From the NCBI GenBank assembly GCA_027311865.1, contig DAICYC010000005.1, forward strand, positions 11,176 through 45,157: a DNA stretch of 33,982 nt, given 5' to 3'. The notes beneath the pieces were generated by a model, which was not told the origin of the DNA, searched no databases, and was given only the letters and a program-made list of their open reading frames with translations. A program made the position numbers and the translations under genes. Within the stretch, counting starts at the first letter, position 1. Each line of letters starts with the position of its first letter. This document shows positions 16,280 to 23,213 of the stretch, in pieces. Origin of the DNA: Candidatus Saccharimonadota bacterium. GTDB lineage: Bacteria > Patescibacteriota > Saccharimonadia > Saccharimonadales > Saccharimonadaceae.

Positions 16280-16871
16280 GCTGATCGAGCATGGCGTCGA
16301 GTAGTGGTTTAACATGTTGACGAATATCGGCCTGAATTGATTCGACGCTTCGCATCCAGCCGGTTTCACTATCAATCCCATCAATAATTCTAAATTCGTC
16401 CGGATAGGTTTCAGCCAGCAAATTGTATGTGTCATAAGTTCGGCGTAGGTGTTCGGTGTCGGCCTCGTGAATATCGCGTTGCTGATTGGTATATTCGCGA
16501 GCCGCTTTTTTGTCGACATTACGCTGGGCTGTCTCCGGATCGATCATGATAATGAGGTTCAAATCAGGTTTGGGCACGCCCATTACTTCGTGCTCGAAAT
16601 GACGCTGAAATTCAAAGAAATCTAGTCGCTCAGCCTGACTGTCGAGTTTCGATCCGTTGTGCCCCAGGTTGGAAGCCGTAAAACGATCAGCTAAAACGAC
16701 ACCTGATTCAAGTTTGAGTGTGTTTCGAATGGCCGTCGAGGCCATCATACGATCAAAGGAATAAGCCAGTGAAATGAGTTCAGGGTGAACATCGGTGCCA
16801 TACTCACCTCTCAAGAAGCGTTGAATGTGGTGACTGGTTTCATGATCGTACCTCGGAAAGCGCTCCGCCAA
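16266..16871 (-). CDS. thymidylate kinase-like protein without P-loop (5'-truncated)
   Basis: Resembles the body of dTMP kinase: FPRYDHETS near the start, a helix with FLRGEYG, and VVLADRFTASNLGHNGSKL, whose Asp62-Arg63 and Ser match the Tmk DRY/F-x-x-S motif. A late Arg/Lys/Glu region (KKAAREYTNQQRDIHEAD) would be the lid. The usual N-terminal strand and GxxGxGK[ST] P-loop are absent. Read in frame upstream, the sequence gives GIATITEKYLTDEGYTV, which aligns with what normally follows the P-loop, then meets a hairpin and a stop at 16953. There is no ATG or GTG; TTG at 16871 (GAGGG 10 nt upstream) is the only usual start. It may be a remnant pseudogene or a non-catalytic paralogue. It lies after thyX, the preceding enzyme in dTTP synthesis. 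Confidence 0.6.
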   Translation of the reverse strand: MAERFPRYDHETSHHIQRFLRGEYGTDVHPELISLAYSFDRMMASTAIRNTLKLESGVVLADRFTASNLGHNGSKLDSQAERLDFFEFQRHFEHEVMGVPKPDLNLIIMIDPETAQRNVDKKAAREYTNQQRDIHEADTEHLRRTYDTYNLLAETYPDEFRIIDGIDSETGWMRSVESIQADIRQHVKPLLDAMLDQPNVH

Positions 16872-16923
16872 AACAGTGTAGCCCTCGTCGGTCAGATATT
16901 TCTCCGTGATTGTAGCAATCCCT

Positions 16924-16972
16924 AAATAAAATAGCCACCTGTTACTCGTAAACTAACGAGTAACAGGTGGCT
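16924..16972 (-). terminator. strong hairpin terminator after thyX
   Basis: A perfect 17-bp stem (16956-16972 with 16933-16949) and a 6-nt loop, followed on the minus strand by TATTTTATTT. It lies exactly where the missing P-loop of the next gene would be expected. Confidence 0.85.
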
Positions 16973-16986
16973 GGTGGATGAGAGGC

Positions 16987-18036
16987 TTAGCGTACGACGA
17001 CGGTGCCAGTCTGGCGCTCAATGTGACGTCGCTGGGACACCCAACCGCGGTAGTTGGCTGACTTTTCGAGAGACTGCTGGATGTCACTGATGATGTCATC
17101 ATCGATGGTGAACAGCATGTCTCGAGCGGTGGCGTCGAGAATCAAGTTCTGACGAGCTTGCCATTCGGCCAAACTCATTGGTTTGGCCTGATGCTCAAAG
17201 GGCGACCAGTGCCCCGATTGACGCAGCTTGTCGTAGCGACGACGATCCTTTTCAGGATCCTTTCGATCCTGACGAAGATAGCTCACGGCAGCACAGCGCG
17301 AAGTCGAAGCCATCAACCGTTCTTCGATGGTCGGAAACTCGTCATCTTCGACATACGGTGTGTGCCAATCGTTCGCCGTACGGTACCTTGGTGTTGATTC
17401 GGCATACACCTGACGCATCATTCGAGCGATGGTGGCAATTTCGCCTTGTGCGTCGGCATGATCGCGCAATTTGAAGAAGTTGGTCAGCTCGGTTGCCGTG
17501 ATGATGACCGTCTGCCAGGAGTACGTCTCCAGGTGGCGACCAGCCAACTGTTTGTGAACATTCAGCCGTGTGTCGGTCGGATCGATTGATTCGGTCGATT
17601 TGGGTATGGTTTGCTTGAGTTCATCGAGCTTACCGAGAATAGTTGAATGATCGACGTATTCCCGACTAGGGTTGTAGCCAAACAGCTTGGCGGATTCCTT
17701 AGTGCCGATCAGCAATTCGATGACGGTCGTTGCAGCTCGTCCGAGTCCGGCCAGCCAACGCTCAACCGCTTCGTCGTGTCGGAGTCCAGCCAGATGGCTG
17801 AAAGCCTGCATGCCGGGCTGGTTTACGCCGAACTTCTCCGGTATAAATGGCTCCCGAAGAACGTTTTCGAGCAGGGTTGTCGTCATGATTGCTCGAGTGC
17901 TAGCCGAATTTCGTGAGAAATCACGGTGAGTATTGAGCTCCGCCAGAATGATCCGTGGCATAGTCGCTTCGAAGGTGGTGATTCGAAAGTCTTCCATGCT
18001 GATTGAATCGGCGATGATCTGGGCCTTGAAAGCCAT
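16987..18036 (-). CDS. thyX: FAD-dependent thymidylate synthase, long form
   Basis: Makes dTMP from dUMP using methylene-tetrahydrofolate and NAD(P)H with FAD. The ThyX signature RHRxxSxNxxSxR appears as THRDFSRNSASTRA at residues 36-49 (first Arg replaced by Thr). Further family-like elements are SGHWSPFEHQAKP and the closing NYRGWVSQRRHIE. At 349 residues it is longer than the common 210-250, by insertions in the middle. The start ATG has GAGAGGAG 6 nt upstream and a promoter TTGTCA-17-TAGAGT whose -35 touches the rplA terminator. A thymidylate-kinase-like remnant follows. Confidence 0.92.
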   Translation of the reverse strand: MAFKAQIIADSISMEDFRITTFEATMPRIILAELNTHRDFSRNSASTRAIMTTTLLENVLREPFIPEKFGVNQPGMQAFSHLAGLRHDEAVERWLAGLGRAATTVIELLIGTKESAKLFGYNPSREYVDHSTILGKLDELKQTIPKSTESIDPTDTRLNVHKQLAGRHLETYSWQTVIITATELTNFFKLRDHADAQGEIATIARMMRQVYAESTPRYRTANDWHTPYVEDDEFPTIEERLMASTSRCAAVSYLRQDRKDPEKDRRRYDKLRQSGHWSPFEHQAKPMSLAEWQARQNLILDATARDMLFTIDDDIISDIQQSLEKSANYRGWVSQRRHIERQTGTVVVR

Positions 18037-18075
18037 CGCTGGCTCCTCTCTTTGAAGGTGCTTCCACTTCGACCT

Positions 18076-18104
18076 ACTCTACAATATTTATCGGTTATTG
18101 ACAA
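18076..18104 (-). promoter_or_regulatory. thyX promoter
   Basis: -35 TTGTCA (18104-18099), 17-nt spacer, -10 TAGAGT (18081-18076). The -35 directly follows the rplA terminator stem. Confidence 0.65.
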
Positions 18105-18137
18105 TAAAATATAGCACCATCAGGGTGCTATATTTTA
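18105..18137 (-). terminator. terminator of rplA (possibly bidirectional)
   Basis: A perfect 14-bp stem, TAAAATATAGCACC with its complement, and a 5-nt loop. The U-rich part lies in the 3' arm on both strands. Confidence 0.8.
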
Positions 18138-18159
18138 TAAATTTTATGCGTCGGACGAA

Positions 18160-19158
18160 CTAGCTGATGAAGTTCTCAACTTTGATGCCAGGACCCATGG
18201 TGGTGCTGACGGCAATCGTCTTGACGTAGCCGCCCTTGAGGCTGGTTGGCTTTTGGTTAGTCAGGCTGTCGAAGAAGGCGCGAGCGTTTTCGATTAGTTT
18301 GTCGGCGCCGAAGCTGACTTTGCCGATACTTAAGTGTACGATCGCTTGTTTATCAACCCGATATTCAACTTTACCGGCCTTGGCTTCGGTAACCGCCTTG
18401 GCGACATCAGTGGCGACGGTACCGCTCTTTGGATTAGGCATCAGGCCACGAGGACCGAGAAGTCGAGCGTATTTACCGAGTCGAGGCATGTATTGAGGTG
18501 TGGCAATCAAGACGTCAAAGTCGACAGTTTCCTTGTCGAGCTGAGCCAGAATCGCCTCGTCACCGATGACGTCGGCGCCAGCTTTTTTAGCGGCAGCGTG
18601 GTCAGCCTCGGGGGCAAAGACGGCTACCCGGATAGTCTTGCCGGTACCGTTTGGTAGGCTGACGGTCGAACGAATATTCTGATCAGCTTGACGAGGGTCG
18701 ACGTTCAAGCGGACGTGGACTTCGACACTAGCATCAAACTTCGATGGGTTAGTTTCGACAGCAAGCTTAATGGCTTCGTCGAGGCTGTAGCTTTGTTGAC
18801 TGTTAACTTTTTCAGCAACTTGGCGGTAGTTCTTGCCGCGACGTTCGATTAATGGTCGAGTGACTGGCTTTGGGCCTTTCTTGACGGTTGAGTCAGAACC
18901 GTCGGCTGGAGTGGTGTCACCTGCTTCTTTGCGAGCGGCTTTTTCGGCTGCTTCTTCGGCTTCACGCAAGGCTTTGGCGCTTCTTTTGCCGGCTTTGGTG
19001 GTAGTTTCGGCCACTACTTGTGCTGGAGCAGCCTCGGTCTCCGCTGGAGCGGTCTCCGATCGGCTGATGGCCGCTTCGATTTCGGCAATTGTATTCTTTT
19101 CGTTCAATTCCAAGCCCATGTCATGAGCCTTGGCTAGCAAGTCGGCTTTTTTAGCCAT
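18160..19158 (-). CDS. rplA: 50S ribosomal protein L1 with N-terminal extension
   Basis: L1 stalk protein of 332 residues; a typical L1 is about 230. The L1 body starts near residue 105 ([12 protein letters not shown]) and holds [38 protein letters not shown] and GPGIKVENF. The extra 100 residues comprise a helix-extended-helix segment at 3-35 ([14 protein letters not shown]...TIAEIEAAI), reminiscent of HeH/SAP or Rho-N folds. An Ala/Glu/Lys-rich low-complexity linker (about 36-100) follows. It has its own promoter in the end of the upstream pilin gene, a structured leader and AAAGGA before the ATG. In other bacteria rplA directly follows rplK; here two pilin genes intervene. Confidence 0.97.
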   Translation of the reverse strand: MAKKADLLAKAHDMGLELNEKNTIAEIEAAISRSETAPAETEAAPAQVVAETTTKAGKRSAKALREAEEAAEKAARKEAGDTTPADGSDSTVKKGPKPVTRPLIERRGKNYRQVAEKVNSQQSYSLDEAIKLAVETNPSKFDASVEVHVRLNVDPRQADQNIRSTVSLPNGTGKTIRVAVFAPEADHAAAKKAGADVIGDEAILAQLDKETVDFDVLIATPQYMPRLGKYARLLGPRGLMPNPKSGTVATDVAKAVTEAKAGKVEYRVDKQAIVHLSIGKVSFGADKLIENARAFFDSLTNQKPTSLKGGYVKTIAVSTTMGPGIKVENFIS

Positions 19159-19177
19159 ATAGGTTAAATCCTTTCTG

Positions 19178-19207
19178 TGGTCATAACGGCGTTTTTAGCG
19201 CCTCCCA
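19178..19207 (-). promoter_or_regulatory. candidate L1-binding leader element of rplA
   Basis: The minus-strand leader folds as UGG-GA-GGCG-loop-CGCC-GUUAUGA-CCA: two helices flanking an asymmetric internal loop (GA opposite GUUAUGA). This resembles the L1 site in 23S rRNA and in known L1 autoregulatory mRNA sites (GGGAG opposite UGA..ACC). It lies between the rplA promoter and start. Confidence 0.5.
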
Positions 19208-19226
19208 GCATTGATATTGTCTCTAT

Positions 19227-19255
19227 ATTATAGCATATTGACTACTGATTAACAA
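19227..19255 (-). promoter_or_regulatory. rplA promoter
   Basis: -35 TTGTTA (19255-19250), 17-nt spacer, -10 TATAAT (19232-19227). The -35 lies in the last codons of the pilin gene. Confidence 0.75.
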
Positions 19256-20111
19256 TGACTTGAACGTCCTTGAGGATATTGTCGGACGTATAAGCTGACG
19301 AGTATAGCGTAAATCGAATGTAGTGGACATTAGGTCCGGTTGAGTAGGTGCCGGTATACTCCCACCAAGTATTGAGCGGCGACGAACCGGCGGCGTTGCC
19401 GTTTCCAGTGTAGCCGCCAGTATTCTGGACTAGTGTCGAGCGGTCAGCTCCGAAGTATGACGATCCGGTGTGTATGCCAGACTCCGGTGTTCGATTGACG
19501 CTGGCAAGCGTTGGATAGCTTTTCATTTTTATGGTGGCCGATGACGACCCGGTGACCTTGTAGAGTGGTGAATACCATGTTCCGGCTACGTTGGGGGTCA
19601 ATAGCATTTGCTTGGTAGTCGCGTCATAGTTGATGCCGGTGCCACTGATGCGTCGCCAGTCAGCAAAACTGCCGCCGATATTGACTCCAAAGATAGTCTC
19701 TCCGACGGTGCCTCCGATTGGTGAGCCGATTGGATCACCTGGGCATACACCGGTTCGATAGCCGTCACCGGGTCGATACGACATTGTCTCTAGCGGTTCA
19801 GAGCTGTAAGCATTGACACAGTATGGATCGTCGATGCCGCTGGCATCAGTCAGGGTCATTTTGAAGCCTGGGCGTAACTTGATAGTTGTTGGTAGTGTTG
19901 AGATTGTTTCGTCAGGACTGCTTAAGATTTCTAATTCAATGGCATCAACCGCTTTGTTGAGTTCTGTTAACAAGGCCGTACTCTTCGATCGATTCTGAAG
20001 GATGTTATATCCGACAGCCGTGACGGTAATCAGTAGCCCGATGACAATAATCACGACAACCAGTTCAATAACGGTGAAACCAGGTCGATGCCTGTGCGAT
20101 AAATTAATCAA
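19242..20111 (-). CDS. type IV pilin-like protein (prepilin), large
   Basis: A prepilin-like protein of 289 residues with the class III signal: a short basic leader, then PGFTVIELVVVIIVIGLLIT. A prepilin peptidase would cut after Gly, leaving Phe1 and Glu5. The hydrophobic N-terminal helix is followed by a soluble Ser/Thr/Gly/Tyr-rich domain. That domain has two Cys near the middle (YCVNAY, GVCPGD) that could form a disulfide, and a beta-rich C-terminal part ending FTLYSSAY...VQVIVNQ that suggests an adhesive tip. The preferred start is TTG at 20111, which overlaps the TGA of the first pilin (TTGA) and lies 7 nt after AGGGG. A TTG six bases upstream is possible. Confidence 0.88.
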   Translation of the reverse strand: MINLSHRHRPGFTVIELVVVIIVIGLLITVTAVGYNILQNRSKSTALLTELNKAVDAIELEILSSPDETISTLPTTIKLRPGFKMTLTDASGIDDPYCVNAYSSEPLETMSYRPGDGYRTGVCPGDPIGSPIGGTVGETIFGVNIGGSFADWRRISGTGINYDATTKQMLLTPNVAGTWYSPLYKVTGSSSATIKMKSYPTLASVNRTPESGIHTGSSYFGADRSTLVQNTGGYTGNGNAAGSSPLNTWWEYTGTYSTGPNVHYIRFTLYSSAYTSDNILKDVQVIVNQ

Positions 20112-20491
20112 GGACAAGCCCCTGCTTTCGGATTAAGATTCAAGTTGGTGACATGATAGTCAGGAATGCTGAGACGGGTCGTTGAGGCACGGACGCAAAA
20201 ACCTTCTGGGGCTGTCGAGCGAGTATAGGTATAACTGACGCGAGGATTATTGTTATTAAAGCCCGCCGCCTCGAGAGACGCAGGATAGGTGTTGGTGGTC
20301 GATTCGGCGCGGGCCGTCTGTAGGCGGCTAGCGGCTGCCCGGAGATCAGACGACATGGCGGCTTCAGTCGCTTGATCAAGTGAACGTCGATAGCCCACCG
20401 CAATGACAGTTACCAAGAGGGCAATAACTCCAATTACTACTAATAGTTCAACAATAGTAAATGCCCGATTGTTTGAAGAAGTGCGTAACAT
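20108..20491 (-). CDS. type IV pilin-like protein (prepilin), small
   Basis: A prepilin of 127 residues: basic leader MLRTSSNNRA, then FTIVELLVVIGVIALLVTV, with the conserved Glu at mature position 5. Cleavage would be after Ala rather than Gly, which prepilin peptidases tolerate. The soluble part contains a helix (LDQATEAAMSSDLRAAASRL) and a two-Cys C-terminal region (GFCVRAS, KAGACP), as in minor pilins. The ATG at 20491 follows TTGCCG-17-TACAAT by 10 nt, so the message is near-leaderless. An earlier in-frame start (20626) overlaps the rplK terminator and is rejected. Coupled to the larger pilin gene; no pilus motor genes are in the window. Confidence 0.88.
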   Translation of the reverse strand: MLRTSSNNRAFTIVELLVVIGVIALLVTVIAVGYRRSLDQATEAAMSSDLRAAASRLQTARAESTTNTYPASLEAAGFNNNNPRVSYTYTRSTAPEGFCVRASTTRLSIPDYHVTNLNLNPKAGACP

Positions 20492-20501
20492 ACTTATGGT
20501 T

Positions 20502-20530
20502 ATTGTATACGGACGGCGTCTAATCGGCAA
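20502..20530 (-). promoter_or_regulatory. promoter of the pilin pair
   Basis: -35 TTGCCG (20530-20525), 17-nt spacer, -10 TACAAT (20507-20502), 10 nt to the ATG. It starts directly after the rplK terminator. Confidence 0.6.
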
Positions 20531-20531
20531 C

Positions 20532-20558
20532 AAAATACCCTCACGCGTTGTGAGGGTA
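20532..20558 (-). terminator. terminator of secE-nusG-rplK
   Basis: Stem TACCCTCAC with its complement (9 bp) and a 5-nt loop, followed by TTTTGTTG on the minus strand. It ends the ribosomal operon before the pilin pair. Confidence 0.85.
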
Positions 20559-20579
20559 CAGATGTTTCGTGAATTCGGA

Positions 20580-21005
20580 CTAGTCGGTAACTTCGACGCC
20601 CATTGAACGAGCAGAGCCGGCAACAACCTTCACGGCGCCTTCGAGGTCGATAGCGTTGAGCTGAGCCATTTTGGTTTCGGCGATTTCTTCGAGCTGAGCG
20701 CGGCTGATTTTGCCGACCTTGTCGGTGTGAGGCTTGGCGCTACCCTTCTTGATGCCGACCTTTTCACGAATCATGTCATCGACTGGTTGGCCGAGTGATT
20801 TCCAAGTGAAAGTTCGGTCTTCGTAGACCTGGATGTGGACGATAACGTCTTTACCCATCATGTCTTTGGTGGCTTCGTTGAAGGGGTTAATGAACTCCAT
20901 CATGTTGAGGCCCCATTGACCGAGGGTTGAACCGACTGGAGGTCCAGCGGTTGCGCGGCCAGCAGGAATACGAAGCTTTAGGTTGCCGATAATTTTCTTT
21001 GCCAT
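20580..21005 (-). CDS. rplK: 50S ribosomal protein L11
   Basis: L11 (141 residues from MAKKIIGNLK), which forms the GTPase-associated centre with 23S rRNA. It contains KLRIPAGRATAGPPVGSTLG, NMMEFINPFNEAT and the C-terminal RNA-binding AGSARSMGVEV. The in-frame start 13 codons upstream (21044) has no ribosome site; the chosen ATG has AAGGAAA 8 nt upstream. It follows nusG by 82 nt containing two small hairpins, and is closed by a strong terminator rather than continuing to rplA. Confidence 0.98.
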   Translation of the reverse strand: MAKKIIGNLKLRIPAGRATAGPPVGSTLGQWGLNMMEFINPFNEATKDMMGKDVIVHIQVYEDRTFTWKSLGQPVDDMIREKVGIKKGSAKPHTDKVGKISRAQLEEIAETKMAQLNAIDLEGAVKVVAGSARSMGVEVTD

Positions 21006-21031
21006 TGAATTTTTCCTTGTACTAAATAAAT

Positions 21032-21065
21032 AATTGCGAAGCAATTTCAGCTTTTTGAAGAAGCT
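21032..21065 (-). promoter_or_regulatory. hairpins in the nusG-rplK spacer
   Basis: AGCTT/AAGCT (21065-21061 with 21053-21049) and AATTGC/GCAATT (21046-21041 with 21037-21032). The second is followed by ATTTATTTAG. It looks like a weak terminator or processing signal ahead of rplK. Confidence 0.4.
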
Positions 21066-21087
21066 TATTTAGTGCGTAACTTACTTA

Positions 21088-21633
21088 TTATACCTTTTTT
21101 ACCTGTAGTGCGTCAAGTTCGACCGAAGTGTCACGACCAAACATGCTGACCATAACTTTGACTTTTCCTTTTTGATTGTCAATTTCGGCAATTGCTCCGT
21201 CAAAGCCTTTAAATGGACCGTCGGTAATGCTAACAACTTCACCTTCTGAGAAGTTGATATTGTGCTTTGGATCCTCGACACCCATTCGCTTCTTGATTTT
21301 GGCAATTTCGTGATCAGACACCGGCGTCGGTTGAGTGCTAGTACCGACAAAGCCAGTCACGCCTGGTGTGTTGCGGACGATGTACCATGTTTCGTCAGTC
21401 AATTTCATTTCAACGAGGGCGTAGCCTTGAAAAATTTTCTTTTCCACGACTTTGCGCTTGCCGTTCTTGATTTCAATTTGTTTCTCTTTTGGTACCATGA
21501 CGTCGAAAATTTTGTCGGCCATATCAACAGCATTAATTCGCTGCCGAATGCTATCGGCAACTTTTTCTTCGTAACCGCTATAGGTGTGGATGGCGTACCA
21601 TTGTCGTGAGGAGTCGTATCGGTTGTTTGACAT
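21088..21633 (-). CDS. nusG: transcription termination/antitermination protein NusG
   Basis: NusG (181 residues) binds RNA polymerase and couples it to Rho or the ribosome. The NGN domain has RQWYAIHTYSGYEEKVADSI, GYALVEMKLTDETWYIVRNT and PGVTGFVG. The KOW domain has FSEGEVVSITDGPFKGFDG and ends VELDALQVKKV. No domain insert is present. An AAGGAT site lies upstream of the ATG, 16 nt after secE. It is the middle gene of the conserved secE-nusG-rplK group. Confidence 0.98.
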   Translation of the reverse strand: MSNNRYDSSRQWYAIHTYSGYEEKVADSIRQRINAVDMADKIFDVMVPKEKQIEIKNGKRKVVEKKIFQGYALVEMKLTDETWYIVRNTPGVTGFVGTSTQPTPVSDHEIAKIKKRMGVEDPKHNINFSEGEVVSITDGPFKGFDGAIAEIDNQKGKVKVMVSMFGRDTSVELDALQVKKV

Positions 21634-21649
21634 GTGGATTATATCCTTA

Positions 21650-21946
21650 TTATTTAATAATTAATTCGAACAAGTTTTGAAAGCCAAGATCGAGCAGTAT
21701 AACTAGCGCGACAAAGAAAGCGCTGAACAACAAGACGGCAAAGGTTAGGCTCCAGGTGGCGCGACGAGTTGGCCAGTGAACCTGCTTGAGTTCGTACCAG
21801 GCACCTTTGAAATAGCCGCCGATTTTGCCGAGTATATTTGATCGCTTTTGACGTTTCGGTTTGGCTCCGACGCTCGATTTCGCTACCTTCGCAGCTGGTT
21901 TAGAGTCGGCCGCTTTGATGCGAGTGACTTTGGTTTTTTCTGCCAC
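21650..21946 (-). CDS. secE: preprotein translocase subunit SecE
   Basis: Single-span SecE of 98 residues. A Lys/Ala-rich N-terminal tail is followed by the amphipathic helix GKIGGYFKGAWYELKQVHWP, then TRRAT and one membrane segment (about 70-92). The start is GTG at 21946, 8 nt after GAAGGAAG. The longer frame from 22192 runs through the promoter and a hairpin and is rejected. It clamps SecY in the translocon. First gene of the secE-nusG-rplK operon, with a strong promoter and a structured leader. Confidence 0.94.
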   Translation of the reverse strand: MAEKTKVTRIKAADSKPAAKVAKSSVGAKPKRQKRSNILGKIGGYFKGAWYELKQVHWPTRRATWSLTFAVLLFSAFFVALVILLDLGFQNLFELIIK

Positions 21947-21967
21947 GCTCGTGTCTTCCTTCTTTCT

Positions 21968-22006
21968 CTTGACAATTAAAATAGTCTGCTCTGGCAGACT
22001 GTCAAG
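21968..22006 (-). promoter_or_regulatory. hairpin leader of secE
   Basis: Nested inverted repeats: outer CTTGACA/TGTCAAG and inner AGTCTGC/GCAGACT, with an ATTTTAATT run after the inner stem. It occupies nearly the whole leader between promoter and ribosome site. It could be a conditional terminator, a protein-binding RNA or an RNA stabiliser. Confidence 0.5.
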
Positions 22007-22009
22007 ATT

Positions 22010-22038
22010 ATCATAGCAAAACAGTGGTGATTCGTCAA
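22010..22038 (-). promoter_or_regulatory. secE-nusG-rplK promoter
   Basis: -35 TTGACG (22038-22033), 17-nt spacer, -10 TATGAT (22015-22010). Confidence 0.75.
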
Positions 22039-22043
22039 TGAGA

Positions 22044-22052
22044 TGGTATGAT
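22044..22052 (+). promoter_or_regulatory. extended -10 promoter of GT2 gene
   Basis: TGG-TATGAT, 9 nt before the ATG at 22062, without a ribosome site. Divergent from the secE promoter. Confidence 0.5.
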
Positions 22053-22061
22053 TGAGAGTAG

Positions 22062-23213
22062 ATGTTCGTCGGTTTATTGTATTGTCTGTACGGAGTGGTA
22101 GGTGCAACCCTGCTTAGTGGTTTGTGGCGACTCAATCTGATGATCAAGCGCTTCTCAGCCAATGACTTGCCTGAACTGAAGCCACTCACCAACCAGGACG
22201 AGATGGCTAGTGTCAGTGTTTGTATTCCGGCCCGAAATGAGAGTCACGCGATGACTGAATGCCTTCAAAGCGTACTCCTGAGTAAGTATCCGAAACTAGA
22301 GATTCTGGTTCTTGATGATCAGTCGGCCGATAAAACCCCCTCACTGATTAAGGCGTTTGCTCACGACGGTGTTCGTTTCATCGAAGGTACTCCGTCGCCA
22401 GCCGGTTGGCTAGGCAAGAACCATGCTCTTAACCAGCTACTCGGTGAAGCCAGTGGCCGCCTGGTGCTATTTATGGACGTTGATACTCGAATCAAGCCGG
22501 ATACAATCGGTCGATTAGTCTCTTATATGAACGCTCGACAAGCCAATATGATATCGGTTATACCTCGTCGCGATGATGGCCCAAGAGCTAGTGTCGTTTT
22601 TGCGCCACTACGATATCTGTGGGAAATCCTATTTGATCGACATCAAGCGCCGGCTGTCTCGAGCGCTGTCTGGATGCTCGATCGACATCAGTTTGAACAA
22701 GATTTCGCAGATTTCAGCAAACTCCGGCACGTTATCCAGCCCGAGGCTCATATAGCCGCCACTTATCGCGATGATCATACTTATCGTCTACTGATGTCAT
22801 CGGAGAAACTGGGTGTCAGCCAGCAAAAGAAATGGCGCTCTCAAATCGACACCAGTATTCGTCTACTCTACCCGCTCATCGGGTCGCGACTGAATCGGAG
22901 TCTGGTAGTGGTGTTAGATTTGTTAGTTTTATCCTTACCGCCACTCGTCACGATTATCGCCGGACTCGTCGGGATCTCTCATCAGCCCATCTTTGTCGGT
23001 GTAGCCGTCTACCTGCTGGGAGTTGTTCTGTATGGCTATTTCTTGAAACATATCTGGAGCCGGGGCTGGTTGATAGCGGCTCTGCTCTGGCCGGCCATCG
23101 TTCTCCAAGAGGCTGTTCTAGTCGTTGTTAGTACGATTCAATATCGACGAGGTCGCGTTATGTGGAAGGGTCGACCAGTTGAGTTACCGGCGGCTGCCGT
23201 CGAAGCCAACTAA
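22062..23213 (+). CDS. family 2 glycosyltransferase, membrane-anchored
   Basis: A GT-A fold glycosyltransferase of 383 residues. An N-terminal membrane segment (1-20) is followed by the catalytic domain. That domain has SVCIPARNES, ILVLDDQSADKTP, GWLGKNHALNQLLGEASG and the metal-binding DxD LFMDVDTRI. The region where a general base and QxxRW would lie is weakly conserved (QQKKWRSQI). Two or three C-terminal membrane segments (about 285-360) follow. It resembles CrtQ/HpnB-type enzymes that modify lipid-linked acceptors; the acceptor is unknown. The 3' end overlaps the convergent histidine kinase by 4 nt, sharing CTAA. Probably leaderless. Confidence 0.88.
   Translation: MFVGLLYCLYGVVGATLLSGLWRLNLMIKRFSANDLPELKPLTNQDEMASVSVCIPARNESHAMTECLQSVLLSKYPKLEILVLDDQSADKTPSLIKAFAHDGVRFIEGTPSPAGWLGKNHALNQLLGEASGRLVLFMDVDTRIKPDTIGRLVSYMNARQANMISVIPRRDDGPRASVVFAPLRYLWEILFDRHQAPAVSSAVWMLDRHQFEQDFADFSKLRHVIQPEAHIAATYRDDHTYRLLMSSEKLGVSQQKKWRSQIDTSIRLLYPLIGSRLNRSLVVVLDLLVLSLPPLVTIIAGLVGISHQPIFVGVAVYLLGVVLYGYFLKHIWSRGWLIAALLWPAIVLQEAVLVVVSTIQYRRGRVMWKGRPVELPAAAVEAN

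Noticed and set aside
16931-16973. tRNA or CRISPR repeat in the 17-bp hairpin
   Set aside because: A single stem with a U-rich tail and no repeats around it; terminator explains it better.
18860-19050. tandem repeat in rplA
   Set aside because: The Ala/Glu/Lys-rich stretch is low-complexity linker without a fixed repeat unit.
20492-20626. longer start for the small pilin
   Set aside because: The extension runs through the rplK terminator and the pilin promoter; a prepilin leader should be short.
21947-22192. longer start for SecE
   Set aside because: It crosses the promoter and hairpin leader; GTG 21946 has a strong ribosome site.
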